64,000 nucleotides of DNA from Platycnemis pennipes (taxonomy: Eukaryota > Arthropoda > Insecta > Odonata > Platycnemididae): positions 51,192,609 through 51,256,608 of the forward strand of contig OW121854.1 of NCBI GenBank assembly GCA_933228895.1. The letters are read 5' to 3'. Position numbers and translations under genes: made by a program. Each line of letters starts with the position of its first letter. The first letter of the stretch is position 1. This document shows positions 1-9,795 of this stretch, one piece after another. Below the pieces are notes generated by a model. That model did not search any database. It worked only from the letters and a program-made list of their open reading frames with translations, and had not been told where the DNA came from.

Positions 1-1019
1 TTTCAGGTTTAATCTGGCCTTGATACTTTATTATTTTTTGGCTGTGTGTAATCGATTTTTCTTTTATTTGCTGCATTGAATGTATCTATGTATGGAAATA
101 AAGCCAGTTTGTCAACTCAGGCATTTGAAAGTACTTCAGCAAAATGGAATTCAAATGTTGTTGTATATGTAATGTGATTACAGGGTTTATAGGAACCTGG
201 AAAAGTCAGGGAATTTTACATGGGGTCAGGGAAAAATCGCAAAATGGTCAAATTCCGAAATTTATCACCTGAAAATGCCAAGAGATCAAAAACTGCACAT
301 GTGAGCAGAGGGTGGGGTGAAGGAGGACCTTTGGTCTGGTGAATCTGGCTTCGTTGCGGAGGCAGCCCAGGGGCCCTATTCTGGTTCTTTCTGGATATTG
401 CCTGCATGATTTGGTGAAAAGAGGCGAATAGTGTGCGTTTTATTCAGCATTCATATTCTCATTTACATTCACTAGCGATTTCACCAGGAATGCCTCGCTT
501 CGTCCCAATGGCGACTAAAAAGTTATTCACGTTTTGTCTGGCGAACATATAGCAAATGTAAACATTTTCCAGGAGAGACTTTCGCTAGTGATGACAATGA
601 AGTCGCTCTAGTGGCTTAGCGAAATAGCAAATTGACGAGTCCCCGACTCGCAATTTAATAACCACTATGCATCAATATAATGTTACAATTTTGATCGCAC
701 TTAGTTTAATTTTAATGAAAATATCTGGCATAAAATCTGTGTTGCTTTACTCATCTTGTTGTACTATATAGTTATATAAATGGGAATAGAAGTGTGTTGG
801 CATTTGAATGAACCGTGAAGCGTTTGTGTGATAAGAACATTGTAGTGCTGTGGGGGGCACGAGATTGCCAAACCCACCTCACTTTACACGCTCATCACCT
901 ATTGCACCGAAATCTAAGCTTCTGCAAATGGACATAGCTATCACACTTTAGAGCAAAGATACAAATGATGTGCAGACACTTTATTATTCCTCAGCATTCC
1001 TTCGTCATTCCCGGGTGGT

Positions 1020-2492
1020 AGATCTATGCAAGGCCTTTCCACAAGAGCTGAAAGAGCTCTCTCGTACCAAAATGCTTCAAACTTCAATAGATGACCCTAA
1101 TGTCAAATTGGCTTTTCTCAAAGAGCTTCCAGCTTGAACAAAACGGACGCAATAGCCCTATTTTTCTTGACATGGGATCCTGTGGCCTACATACTGCCAT
1201 AATAGTTTCAAGGGTGGATTTAAGGCTGTTGATTGGAAACTGGTTGAATTCTTAATGGAATTTACTGTGTGTTCAAAGATTTACCTGCTAGAAGTGATTA
1301 TATTAGGTTCAGTGAAGAAAGTGACCGTGTTTTTCCTGCAAAATTCTGTGCAGTAAGATAGCTAGAAAGTGAGGAAGTGGCTGTAACTGCACTTAAATCA
1401 GTTTAAAACCTAGCCAAATTTGTAGAAGCATGTGAGAGAGAAAAAATCAAGATTGATTCAAAGAGCCACTTTAACATGACATCAGGTTTGAAGGAAAAGC
1501 TATTGCCTGCCAAGTTAGCCTTCTTTGCATATGTTTCTCAGCTATTAAAACCCTTTCTAAAGGCATATCAATTTAAGGAACCAATGATTCCATTCTTGTA
1601 TATAGACCTGTCTTCTCTGATTAGAGATCTTAGTTGTCGATCTCAAGAAAACAAAGCTTCTTACCTGACAAGCATTTGAAGTTAAGAACTGCAGTTAAAG
1701 CCGAGCTTCGGAAACTTAAGTTGAGTGCTGAGAAGTTGAAGAAATTCAAAACTGATTGCAAAGATGTGTTCCTTAAATTGTGCCAAACGTTAATCTCCAG
1801 GTCACCTATTAAGTACAAGTCATGTGAGAGTGTCACATTTTGTGACGCAGCCCTAATTGCTAGTCATCCTAATGTTTACTAGATTGTCCAATACTGTTGA
1901 GTTATTCCACGTGAAAAACTTGCTTTCAGCAGAAGTTTGTCATCGCATTATTACAAAGTTTCGAACTCTCATATCCAAAACTGAAGTGATTGAAGTATGT
2001 AAAGCCTACCGCAGAAGTGTGCAGAGAATTTATCACTTTTGGAGAGGTCTGCTCAAAGGTATGGAGAACTTACAAAACTTGTACACCCTAATCAAGAAGG
2101 TGTTAATCTTGAGCCATGGGCAGGCCTTTGTGGAGAGGGGTTTCTCTGTCAACAAAGAGCTTATAGTGGAGAACCAATTGGGACATTCCCTGATTGCTCA
2201 AAGAGGCATTATGATGCTATCAAGGCAGTCGGTGGGCTTCAGAATATGACCATTGACAAAACTGTACACAAAAACCAAATATGCACTGTCATTCAGAAAT
2301 GCATGGTCGCATTATGAAGATGCCCTGAATCAGAAGCGGCAAGAGGAAGAAGCAAAGAAATGTCATTTGGCTACCAAGAGGAGTCTCCTTCAACAGATCG
2401 AGGAATTGAGGGCCAAATTAGTGTCTGAGAAAGTTACTGAAATTCTTTCGATTGACGACGAAATTGTAAATCTGACATCAAAGTTGAACTAA
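1020..2492 (+). pseudogene. hAT-like transposase pseudogene
   Basis: This is the coding relic inside the element above. The longest open pieces are 1476-1679, 1634-1882, 1857-2249 and 2253-2492 in shifting frames. The C-terminal part ends in a charged coiled-coil-like stretch (about 2320-2490, rich in E, K and L) and stops at 2490. The family's conserved VERGFSVNKE motif is intact near 2130, but no continuous frame spans the protein. It is inferred to be inactive. Confidence 0.55.
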
Positions 2493-2639
2493 TTTTATTT
2501 TTATTTTGTGCACCCAAAGATTGTAGCAATATCTATCGTTATGAAAAACTGGCAAAACTTCCAGTTTTATTTCCTAATATCAATAATTTTTATTTTGTTG
2601 ACCTCTTATTACTGGAAGTTAATATGAAAATAAACCTAC

Positions 2640-2830
2640 AATTTTTCTATAAGAAACTGTTTCCGGGGTAACTTGGTGGAATTTTTCCATAATGGAGAAG
2701 AGAAAAACGAACACTGCATTCCACAAAACTTTTATTTGGGCACAATCATGGTTTTGCTGTGGCACAGCATCTTCAGGTGACCTGAAGATACAAGGTGTTT
2801 GTTTTTCTTCTCCACTACAATTTTTCGGAA
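2640..2830. repeat. Penelope-like terminal fragment with palindrome
   Basis: Inside the 3' part of the hAT-like relic is a stretch resembling Penelope-element terminal sequence. It contains a perfect palindrome, ATCTTCAGGT-G-ACCTGAAGAT (2769-2789). A similar but diverged segment (TGGAATTT, CATAATGG) occurs near 4050-4080. It is probably a secondary insertion; the boundaries are not visible. Confidence 0.3.
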
Positions 2831-2978
2831 GTTTAGGCATCTTTGCTTCCTCAATACCACTTTAATCTCTATAAATGAGCCAAATCTTGGCGTTTTCAGT
2901 GGCCAAGATTTCAGAAAATCACTATTAATGGTCTGGAAAAGGCAGGGAAAATGAAAAACTCCTATAAATCCTGGATTA

Positions 2979-3700
2979 AAGTTTTAAATATGTTGGACTT
3001 ACACACTATGATTCTTGACTCTCTCTATTTACATATTTATTTCCATTGTGCGACTTGAGGGTACTAAGTCATTCCTTTCAAAAATGCATTCCAAGCAATT
3101 ACTCACATAAATACCTTGGTAATTTGTTCATTTATAATCTAGACCTTTTTGTAATTTTTATATTCTATATACGTACATACTATGAGATGGCATCCAGCCT
3201 TTGAGACTTATCAGACAACCCTGACAGCATGTAAATTTTCCTATCTAGATATGAAGGGCGACAAACAAATACAAGTCACACCACCTCGGATAATTGTAAA
3301 AGGTGTACACGTGATATGTTACATAAATAAATAAATGAAGAGCGTGCATTTGAAGGTAACACCGGCACATTCTCAATAACTTCGGGAGAGTTTAATGGAT
3401 ACCTTTATTTTTTAAATATAAACTAAATAATTGCAAGAGATATGCTATACCTCCTTTGTCTCGGATATGAATATCCCATTCGCCCAAAGCTTGAGATCTA
3501 TTTTTTGTCCGCTGTGGAATACTACCAATAGCAACGATACACGGAACGCTGAGCCTGTCCACTTTGTTTTCGGAATTCTGCTCATTGCACTGTTCAACGT
3601 TTCCAACATGATCGTTAATGCTGCGAATTAACACCTATGTGGGCTCTGCAATACTGGAGTGGTATCATCAGATACATTCTAAAGCTCGGTCCGCTCCATA
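2979..3700. other. no gene recognised
   Basis: AT-rich sequence without a convincing coding frame. The short overlapping open frames at 3392-3634 are complementary shadows with no family features. Confidence 0.5.
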
Positions 3701-3775
3701 GACTCAAAGTAATTTGTACTGATCTTAATGCTGTCATATGAGCTAACTTACGCAAATTGCTCCTAGATGGTTCAT

Positions 3776-4240
3776 TTACTGATTAGTGAACCAGTGAGGT
3801 AGAATGATATGCGTGGACATTGTGTCTGGGAAATCATGCGATATATCATGATTTAATTTAAAAATTATAATGGTAAGTTTTACACCAAAACATATAAAGC
3901 GGAATAGTAAGAGCCAACAGGAATCTACAGTTGAAAGTGACATATAAAACCGAGGCAGCAGCCACCATATTGTTTTCTGCACCTTTGTATCTATTTGTAC
4001 ATAGTTCGTAGACAACATTTCCATGATAAAATTTATGATTTCTGGTGTAATTTTATGGAATTTACTTGAATTCATTATGAATGGCAAAATAAACTTGGTT
4101 TCGATGATTAACGTCATCATCAGGTTGACTTGATGATGATGTTAACCGTCGAAACCATGGTCGTAGTTGTGGGAGATAAATAAATATGGAAATGCAAAGT
4201 TTATTTTGTCATTCATAATGAAGACATTTCCATGGTCGAT
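3776..4240. repeat. inverted pair of Penelope-like terminal repeats
   Basis: Two copies of one terminal sequence face each other. The left copy (about 4072-4115) reads outward on the minus strand and the right copy (about 4126-4222) on the plus strand. The arms TTCATTATGAATGGCAAAAT (from about 4072) and, inverted, near 4203-4222 pair almost perfectly. Each arm holds a GATGATG-N(8-10)-CGAAACC block that looks like a hammerhead ribozyme core (CUGAUGA...GAAAC). Penelope-like elements are known to carry such ribozymes in their pseudo-LTRs and often to have inverted terminal copies. Confidence 0.5.
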
Positions 4241-4336
4241 ATCTTGTCCGTCCACAGTCCGCAAATGGTTGGTACATGTTAATGAAATGACCCTAGATAT
4301 AAGCCAATCTTTTTTGTCAATGGATACTATCCAAAT

Positions 4337-5175
4337 ATGAAAAGGACACGATTTCATCTGGGAAATATCTCTCTTCAGACTCAGGAAACATCAACACCAA
4401 TATCATTTTGTCTGAAATTCACTTCTGGCTTCAAATTTTGCCAATCAGAATGGCATGGTAATAAAGTCGAAAGACTCAACCTAACTATCTCTATCAGGAA
4501 TAACAAACCGGAGTTTACCATCTACAGAAAATCTACCCCTTCGGATGCAGTTATACCAGCCCACTCATGCCACTCCCACTCCCATAAGCACACCTTTTTT
4601 CACTCGATGATCCACCGATTGGTGAATATTCCTTTATCGACCACCAATTTTCAATGGGAATTAGGGACAATTAGAAAAATCAGTCACAGCAACGGATATG
4701 AGGACACTATGGTCAATAAAATTTTAAACAAAAAACTAAAACGTTCAGCTATTTCTGACACCTGCTCCACGGTCGTATATACACCTGCTCCTTGCTGCCA
4801 GTCCAATCGGAAAAGAAGAAGTGGTTCAAAACACCCTTTATTGGTGAACTCTCCCACTTAGTCGCTAACGCCATACCAAAAAATAATTTTAATGTATGTT
4901 TTTAAACAATAACACTTTGGGGAAAATGTTAATTAACTCCAAGGACGTAATAGATCCCATCTTAAGGAGTGGAGTCTATAAATTGGAATGCCACGGTTGC
5001 TACTGTTTTTATATCGGAAAAACCGGACGCAGCATAGCAGTGAGATCCAAAGAACATAAGGCGTGTTTCCACAACAAGGACCCGTCATCGGCCTTCGCTC
5101 TACACTTATTGGTAATGGGCCACCGACTATTCTCCACAAGTGTGCGAAGGACGGAAGATGAATGCACTTGAGCAA
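4337..5175 (+). pseudogene. Penelope-like element: RT C-terminus plus GIY-YIG endonuclease (broken)
   Basis: The frame at 4337-4861 matches the region after the catalytic YxDD of Penelope reverse transcriptases: LTISIRNNKPEFTIYRKST, then conserved PAHSCHSHSHKHTFFHSMIHR and NGYEDTMVNKIL segments. A second frame (4896-5171) carries the GIY-YIG endonuclease, with GVYKLECHGC followed by FYIGKTGRSIAVRSKEH and then FALHLL..GH. The two halves are in different frames, separated by a stop near 4860, and the N-terminal RT with the YxDD box is missing, so this is a 5'-truncated, frameshifted copy. In this family the endonuclease nicks the target for reverse transcription. Confidence 0.75.
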
Positions 5176-5264
5176 CGGGAGATTGGCCTCTGCAAAAACC
5201 CGGACAATTTGTTAAATGACCTCACCTTCCCTAACCCATCGACCTTGTTACGTTTGTCTTTAAT

Positions 5265-5370
5265 AACCCCCCCCCTCTCCTGCATAACCACTCGATCTCA
5301 AACCCATGACTGTTTCCCTTAATTTCCCTTACCCCCCCCCTGTCCTTCCCTCCCTTCTTCCCCCCCCCCC
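5265..5370 (+). repeat. poly-C/pyrimidine tract in Penelope 3' region
   Basis: Several runs of 8-11 C residues separated by CT-rich sequence lie between the endonuclease frame and the terminal motif of the Penelope-like copy. They are probably expanded, slippage-prone UTR sequence. Confidence 0.5.
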
Positions 5371-5384
5371 AAGATCTGTATAAA

Positions 5385-5500
5385 TACTGGTTGTGTTCGG
5401 TCCAACTGCATTGTATGTGATGATGGCGTAACTGCCGAAACCGGTCTACAATCCTAAATGAAAGTGTGGAAGTCACTAAGACATTTTATTGCCGGCATGG
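5385..5500 (+). repeat. Penelope-like 3' terminal repeat with hammerhead-like core
   Basis: A TATAAA-type start (about 5390) is followed by GTGATGATGGCGTAACTGCC and then GAAACCGG (5418-5447). This has the layout of the two 4.1-kb copies: TGATGA, one extra base, a short stem (GGC/GCC), then GAAAC. The first core base is G instead of C, so self-cleavage would be expected to be weak or lost. It lies directly downstream of the GIY-YIG relic and fits as that element's 3' end. Confidence 0.5.
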
Positions 5501-5940
5501 TAATAGTTGAATTCCAACTTGTCTTTCATTCATCATATACAAAAGTATTACCGTACACCTATCTAGGTCCTTCATTATTTCAATTTTAAGTGAGCCTTGG
5601 AGAAAATTTTCTAGTGGTTCTTCATGCATTTTTTTATAACCTGGGATGAAAGACTATTCACTGTTATGAATGAGTTAATCTGGAATTTTGATGCTCAAAA
5701 GGAAAAATATATCATTATCAGCTTTAAATTAAGGGTATACCCGCAATTATAATTGGGCCACAAATGAAAATAGGTTAACAGCACATCATCATCTAAAGGC
5801 TGGTTCAATGCTATTCTTCCAACCCTTTTAACATGTTGTGCTTACTAAATGCCTAACCAGAAGTTCCACATCCTATGATGACAGTGCTAAGCATTTTATC
5901 TTACTATTTACTCGTATTGACATTTTACCTTACCATAAAT
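5500..5940. other. no gene recognised
   Basis: AT-rich spacer between the Penelope relic and the RNase H-bearing LINE tail. No coding signal is seen. Confidence 0.5.
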
Positions 5941-6960
5941 TAGTCGGGATGGGCAGTGATGGAATGATAGCCAGGTTAAACCAATCAACCCCCTACTTCA
6001 AAACCCACTTCCCAGATAGGGAACAGTGGGCTAGAGGAAAGGGGAAAGAACTTCATTATGGGGCTGAGGTATGGTATACGGATGGCTCTAGGAAAGAAGG
6101 AAGAGGGGGAGCCAGGGGTCTACAATTGTAGCACACCAAGGAAGCTCTCAATCCCTTTGGGAAAATATGCTACGGTGTTCCAGGCAGAGGTATATGCACT
6201 CCTGACCTGTGTGTATGCTATTAAGGAGATCGGGATGTTTAACAGACTGATATGCACGGATAGTCAGGCAGCTTAAAAAGTGCTGACATCACCATGGTGC
6301 AAATCACAGCTGCTGCAGGAGTGTCGTGAGGCACTCAATGATATAGGCAGATGCGGCAAGGTGGAAATTTTCTGGGTGCCTGGTCATGCAGGCATATCCG
6401 GAAATGAGCTGGCAAGGGCCGGTTCCAGCTGAAATCCGATTGGGCCAGAGCCAATCATACCTATTGCTACATCAATAGGGAGACCAGAAATTAGAATGTG
6501 GGGCTTATCCCGGCATTCTGAGATCTGGCGAACTACACCAAGTCTTAGGCCAAACTGCACATAGGAGAACCTAGGCCTGGGCTTGCCCAAAGACTCCTGT
6601 CACTAAACAGGGGTAAATTACGAATGGTAGTGGGACTCCTGGGCACTACCAGGTGATGAGGCACCTGCACCTCCTGGGAATTGTAGATTCACCTAGATGC
6701 AGGTGGTGCGAAGAAAGGGATGAAACTACATCCCAAATATTATGTGAGTACCCTGCTGTGATGAGGACTCGAAATAGGTACCTGGGGTCTCCATTTTTGG
6801 AACCCAGGGAGGTAAGGTAAATCCCCATAGGGGACCTGTTGGCCTTTAGCAAGGCGATCAGCCTTTATGGGTGATTTCCGTAGAAGGGTGGTTGGCACAA
6901 TGGGCCAATAGGTCTGCGTGCCTCGGGGCCTCCTTGGAGGAACCCACCGCAAAACAATTA
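5941..6960 (+). pseudogene. LINE ORF2 3' part with RNase H domain (broken)
   Basis: Frames around 5950-6460 give the RNase H of an I/Jockey-group non-LTR retrotransposon: EVWYTDGSRKEGRGGARG, then LGKYATVFQAEVYALL, ICTDSQAA, a stop at 6274, then VEIFWVPGHAGISGNELARA and GPEP. The acidic residues of the fold (D in YTDGS, E in QAEVYAL, D in TDSQ) are still visible. Downstream (about 6640-6800) a CRWCEERDETTSQILCEYPA segment matches the Cys/His knuckle after RNase H in these elements. Stops and frame changes show it is inactive; the reverse transcriptase part is absent. Confidence 0.7.
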
Positions 6961-7126
6961 TCTATCTACCATAAATTAGTGGTTAATCTTTGGAATGGTA
7001 TATGGAACCTTTCATGTTGTCACTATCATTAATAACATGAACTAATGTACAAGCACAACCCTAACAGCAAACATCCTATTGAATTATTCTACCACTGAGG
7101 TTTCTTATTTGAAGCACAGGATATAA

Positions 7127-7260
7127 GACAGCTCTCCCCTCGATTCTCCTATTGGCTAGTCTATTCATACTATTAACATAATTCTTCTCTAACATCCTTC
7201 ATCACTTGTTCCACATATACCATCCGATGCCTTCCTTTTCCATTCTTCCTGTGCATAATT
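7127..7260 (-). repeat. RTE-like LINE 3'-end fragment (family A)
   Basis: The CTCTCC...GATTCTCCTATTGGCTA stretch and the following CATCCTTCATCACTTGTT segment match, in the same orientation, the 3' ends of LINE copies at 25455 and 57936. Only about 130 bp of the minus-oriented tail remains. Confidence 0.55.
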
Positions 7261-7640
7261 TAAAAAAAATAGGGATATCATGATCACACATGCTTAGAAG
7301 ATCCATGATAATTGTGCGGTGAATGTTAATGCTTTCCAGAAAAATATTTGGATATAAGAGTACTTTAGCTGCAAAATCAATTGGGGCTACATGACTTGCT
7401 AACAGCATTTTTGCAGATTTGTAAAAAGTAAGATTATCACAAATAAAAGAAATTATCACCAGAATCCTGAACAACCTTTTAACATTTTTTTCAGCACCTA
7501 ATTGACTAAGCACGACAAGCATCGTCTAATGTGAAAAATAGGATATTTGTATGCAAGCAATGGCATATGCATGAATATTGATGTAGGTTCCATAATGACT
7601 ATAGTACAAGATATGCAAAATTATAAAACATTTATTCATA

Positions 7641-7771
7641 CTATGAGTGAGATTTCATTTCATAATTAGTATAACAAAGGAACTCATTAGCTAAATTATT
7701 TTTATGAGTGGGCTTGAAGTCACATCTTTTAACATTAAGCAGTTTCTTGGCTAGATTCTCCATTACAGCAC
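7641..7771 (-). CDS. EEF1AKMT1: EEF1AKMT1 exon 4 (C-terminus)
   Basis: Too short to appear as an open frame from a start codon. The acceptor GTTTTGCAG precedes 7771. It reads (G)[15 protein letters not shown], then [13 protein letters not shown], to TAG at 7643-7641, matching the C-termini of orthologues. Confidence 0.9.
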
Positions 7772-8526
7772 CTGCAAAACACAAATGTGTTAATGCATTG
7801 TCATATTATTCAGAAGTATGGCTGAAATTTTACCCCATAAATTTACCGGTGCAAAGGATGATATTCCCTTTTGTCAAAAACTTGACGGTTATAGCTGTTT
7901 TAGTTAAGCATTCCTCTGAGAGAAATGGGGGGTCCACCACAACTAAATCAAAGAAATCGGCCAGTTTCTGCGGTAGGTCCAGAGGGCATTTGTAATCATA
8001 AAGAATGAAATCACTTCCATAGACGGAGAATCTTTGGTCATACTCAAACAACACAACTGCAAAAAGAATTTATATTTAATTCAAGTACATTGAACATCTC
8101 GGTATGAATGTTACAACTGTCGTCTATTCACTCACTCTGGTTATTTTCCGTCGCAAGGAGTTTCACTGCCGGATAAAGTGTTGGACATGAAATTAGGCCG
8201 ATATTACCACTCGGCCCGGCAACCTTTATCGCTTCTTTGGCCAAAAATTCTGTTGTCGCTTCATCATACCAAAACTGGCTCAATTGCTGAAATTTCAAAT
8301 TGATTACACAATACAGCTGGAAGTCCGTCAAATCAATCACATGACTAACTATAATATGTTTTGCCACAGATCTTCTCTTTCCCAGTGACAAACGACAACT
8401 CACCCAATTTTCATCGAATTTCTCACTGGCTCCAGTGTCCTGATCCTTTTCAGCGTAAAATTCACTGAGAGCAGTTAAAGCCTCCGCTGAAAGTTTAGGA
8501 ACATCGTCGTCATCGCTATCGGACAT
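7641..8526 (-). CDS. EEF1AKMT1: eEF1A lysine methyltransferase 1 (N6AMT2 family)
   Basis: A cytosolic SAM-dependent methyltransferase that methylates elongation factor 1A on lysine; despite its old name N6AMT2 it is not a DNA methylase. Four exons join as 8526-8404, 8286-8136, 8056-7847 and 7771-7641, giving 615 nt and 204 aa (human about 214). The N-terminus [17 protein letters not shown] with FYAEKD is followed by [11 protein letters not shown], the family signature. The catalytic DPPF motif is at residues 133-136, preceded by VLFEYDQRF and [10 protein letters not shown]; the C-terminus has [14 protein letters not shown] and NLANEFLCY. All junctions are GT-AG and the phases agree. I chose the ATG at 8526 rather than the in-frame ATG at 8535 because orthologues begin MSD with an acidic run. 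An AATAAA on the minus strand (7636-7631) lies just past the stop. Confidence 0.93.
7847..8056 (-). CDS. EEF1AKMT1: EEF1AKMT1 exon 3 (residues 92-161, with catalytic DPPF)
   Basis: The acceptor TTTTTGCAG precedes 8056. Encodes [13 protein letters not shown], then the [10 protein letters not shown] catalytic core. Donor GTAAAT at 7846-7841; the last base G completes a Gly codon with exon 4. Confidence 0.92.
8136..8286 (-). CDS. EEF1AKMT1: EEF1AKMT1 exon 2 (residues 42-91 plus one base)
   Basis: Begins [16 protein letters not shown] after the acceptor TTTCAG (last G at 8287). Contains the family LISCPTLY segment in the SAM-fold region. Donor GTGAGT at 8135-8130, phase 1. Confidence 0.9.
8404..8526 (-). 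CDS. EEF1AKMT1: EEF1AKMT1 exon 1 (residues 1-41)
   Basis: Acidic N-terminus through ENW. The donor GTGAGT (8403-8398) follows TGG at a codon boundary. Confidence 0.9.
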
Positions 8527-8765
8527 GCTACGCAATATTCATAAAATTTCAATCAAATCGCGGGGATGACATATAACGCCCGAAATATCTGAAGAACGCA
8601 GCCAATATGAAAACAATCAACAAATTAACTGCATGAGCTCAAATTAAGCAACACGAATAGCGCTAGTCATTTGTCATGTATGTATTGAAGAGGGATGTTC
8701 AAATTATATTAATTTAGAAACTCGCAGATCCATGAAATCTAAAGGGGTTTACCTTCGAAACAGCT
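8527..8765 (-). promoter_or_regulatory. EEF1AKMT1 5' flank / probable promoter region
   Basis: The start codon is preceded by about 200 bp with modest GC (CGCGGGG near 8560) and no other gene. The transcription start cannot be placed from sequence alone. Confidence 0.3.
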
Positions 8766-8778
8766 CTATAATAGAGCT

Positions 8779-8829
8779 ATAAAGCTCTAAAGAGTATAAA
8801 GCTCTAAAGAATATAAAGCTCTAAAGAAC
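8779..8829. repeat. 17-bp tandem repeat, 3 units
   Basis: ATAAAGCTCTAAAGAGT (8779-8795), then ...GAAT (8796-8812), then ...GAAC (8813-8829), with a partial unit on each side. Local minisatellite. Confidence 0.85.
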
Positions 8830-9321
8830 ATAGAGTAAAACTTTTCTCATGCATACTTCCCAACATGAGCTGGCCATTGTATTCCAGTTCGTGAGAATGT
8901 GGCCGGGGTCAGGAGGAACTGGTTATATTTCCAATTCTAAGCTAGTTCCAAAACTAATGCAAGCCATGTATTCTATCAAAGTTAACTTTAATTCAAAGAA
9001 ATGGTTTTATTATTTTTCATGCTACCTTTGCCATCTAACTTCCCCCCCATGGATGTCAGTCTCCTTTTACATCATCATGCGCATATCAATCCAGAACACC
9101 AGCATCATTTTGCCTTTACAGGTATGCTTAAATGGACAGGACATGGTAAATTATCTAAACATTCCCATGCATTAGTATCTAGTTATTATTTCTCATTAGG
9201 TTATTCTAAAGCTCAATGGCATCTTAACTCCCTGATGAAAAAAAGTGAGAAGAAAGTGTGCAAAAAATGTGCACACACTCTTTGTGCACTCTCCCACTTT
9301 GGGCACACTCCTCTCACACTT
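8830..9321. other. no gene recognised
   Basis: The open frames at 8849-9175 and 9001-9327 have no recognisable domains and biased low-complexity composition. About 9245-9320 is a GTGCACAC/GTGTGCAC-rich stretch. Confidence 0.45.
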
Positions 9322-9365
9322 CCCTAAGAAAAAAATACTATAGAACTATATATAGTGATTATAGG

Positions 9366-9795
9366 AATTCTATAATCACTATAGAAATTTCTATAATCAC
9401 TATAGAAATTTCTATAATCACTATAGGGTATAGTTCTATAGTCCTATAATCACTATGGGGTATAGTTCTATAGTCCTATAATCACTATAGAAATTTCTAT
9501 AATCACTATAGAAATTTCTATAATCACTATAGGGTATAGTTCTATAGTCCTATAATCACTATGGGGTATAGTTCTATAGTCCTATAATCACTATAGAAAT
9601 TTCTATAATCACTATAGAAATTTCTATAATCACTATAGGGTATAGTTCTATAGTCCTATAATCACTATGGGGTATAGTTCTATAGTCCTATAATCACTAT
9701 GGGGTATAGTTCTATAGTCCTATAATCACTATGGGATATAGTTCTATAGTCCTATAATCACTATAGGGTATATTCCTATAATCACTATAGGATAC
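9366..9795. repeat. higher-order tandem repeat: 21- and 32-bp units in a 106-bp super-unit
   Basis: The basic units are GAAATTTCTATAATCACTATA (21 bp) and a 32-bp unit, GGGTATAGTTC followed by TATAGTCCTATAATCACTATG. They alternate 21-21-32-32 as a 106-bp super-unit: 9384-9489, 9490-9595 and a third from 9596 that is extended by extra 32-bp units. All share the core TATAATCACTAT. Confidence 0.85.

Larger units (their letters stand above)
181..2973 (+). mobile_element. decayed hAT-like DNA transposon
   Basis: The ends are short inverted repeats: CAGGGTTTATAGGA at 181 and, inverted, CAGGATTTATAGGA ending at 2973. Both are flanked by the 5-bp direct repeat GATTA (176-180 and 2974-2978). Between them a broken transposase reads on the plus strand from about 1020 to 2490 in several frames. 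Recognisable pieces are an MGSCGLHT-type segment (about 1170), FKDLPAR (about 1280), an MTSGLKEKLLPAKLAFF segment (1476) and the C-terminal QAFVERGFSVNKE block (about 2120), which resembles the hAT dimerisation region. Stops and frame changes near 1350, 1660, 1880 and 2100 show it is dead. Canonical hAT elements make 8-bp duplications; a 5-bp one fits only some hAT lineages, so the superfamily is probable rather than certain. Confidence 0.6.

Noticed and set aside
4142..4357. Short minus-strand open frame opposite the Penelope terminus
   Set aside because: It lies across the inverted terminal repeats; a shadow of non-coding terminal sequence.
8128..8535. A continuous 135-codon open frame at the EEF1AKMT1 5' end
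   Set aside because: The middle 39 codons do not match the family and are bounded by GTGAGT and TTTCAG; the flanks join into the ENW-QLSQFWY signature. It was split into two exons.
8849..9327. Two overlapping 108-codon open frames on the plus strand
   Set aside because: No recognisable domain, no splice or start context, and they run into the tandem array.
9366..9795. Possible CRISPR-like array
   Set aside because: The units are contiguous tandem repeats without unique spacers, in a eukaryotic transposon end.
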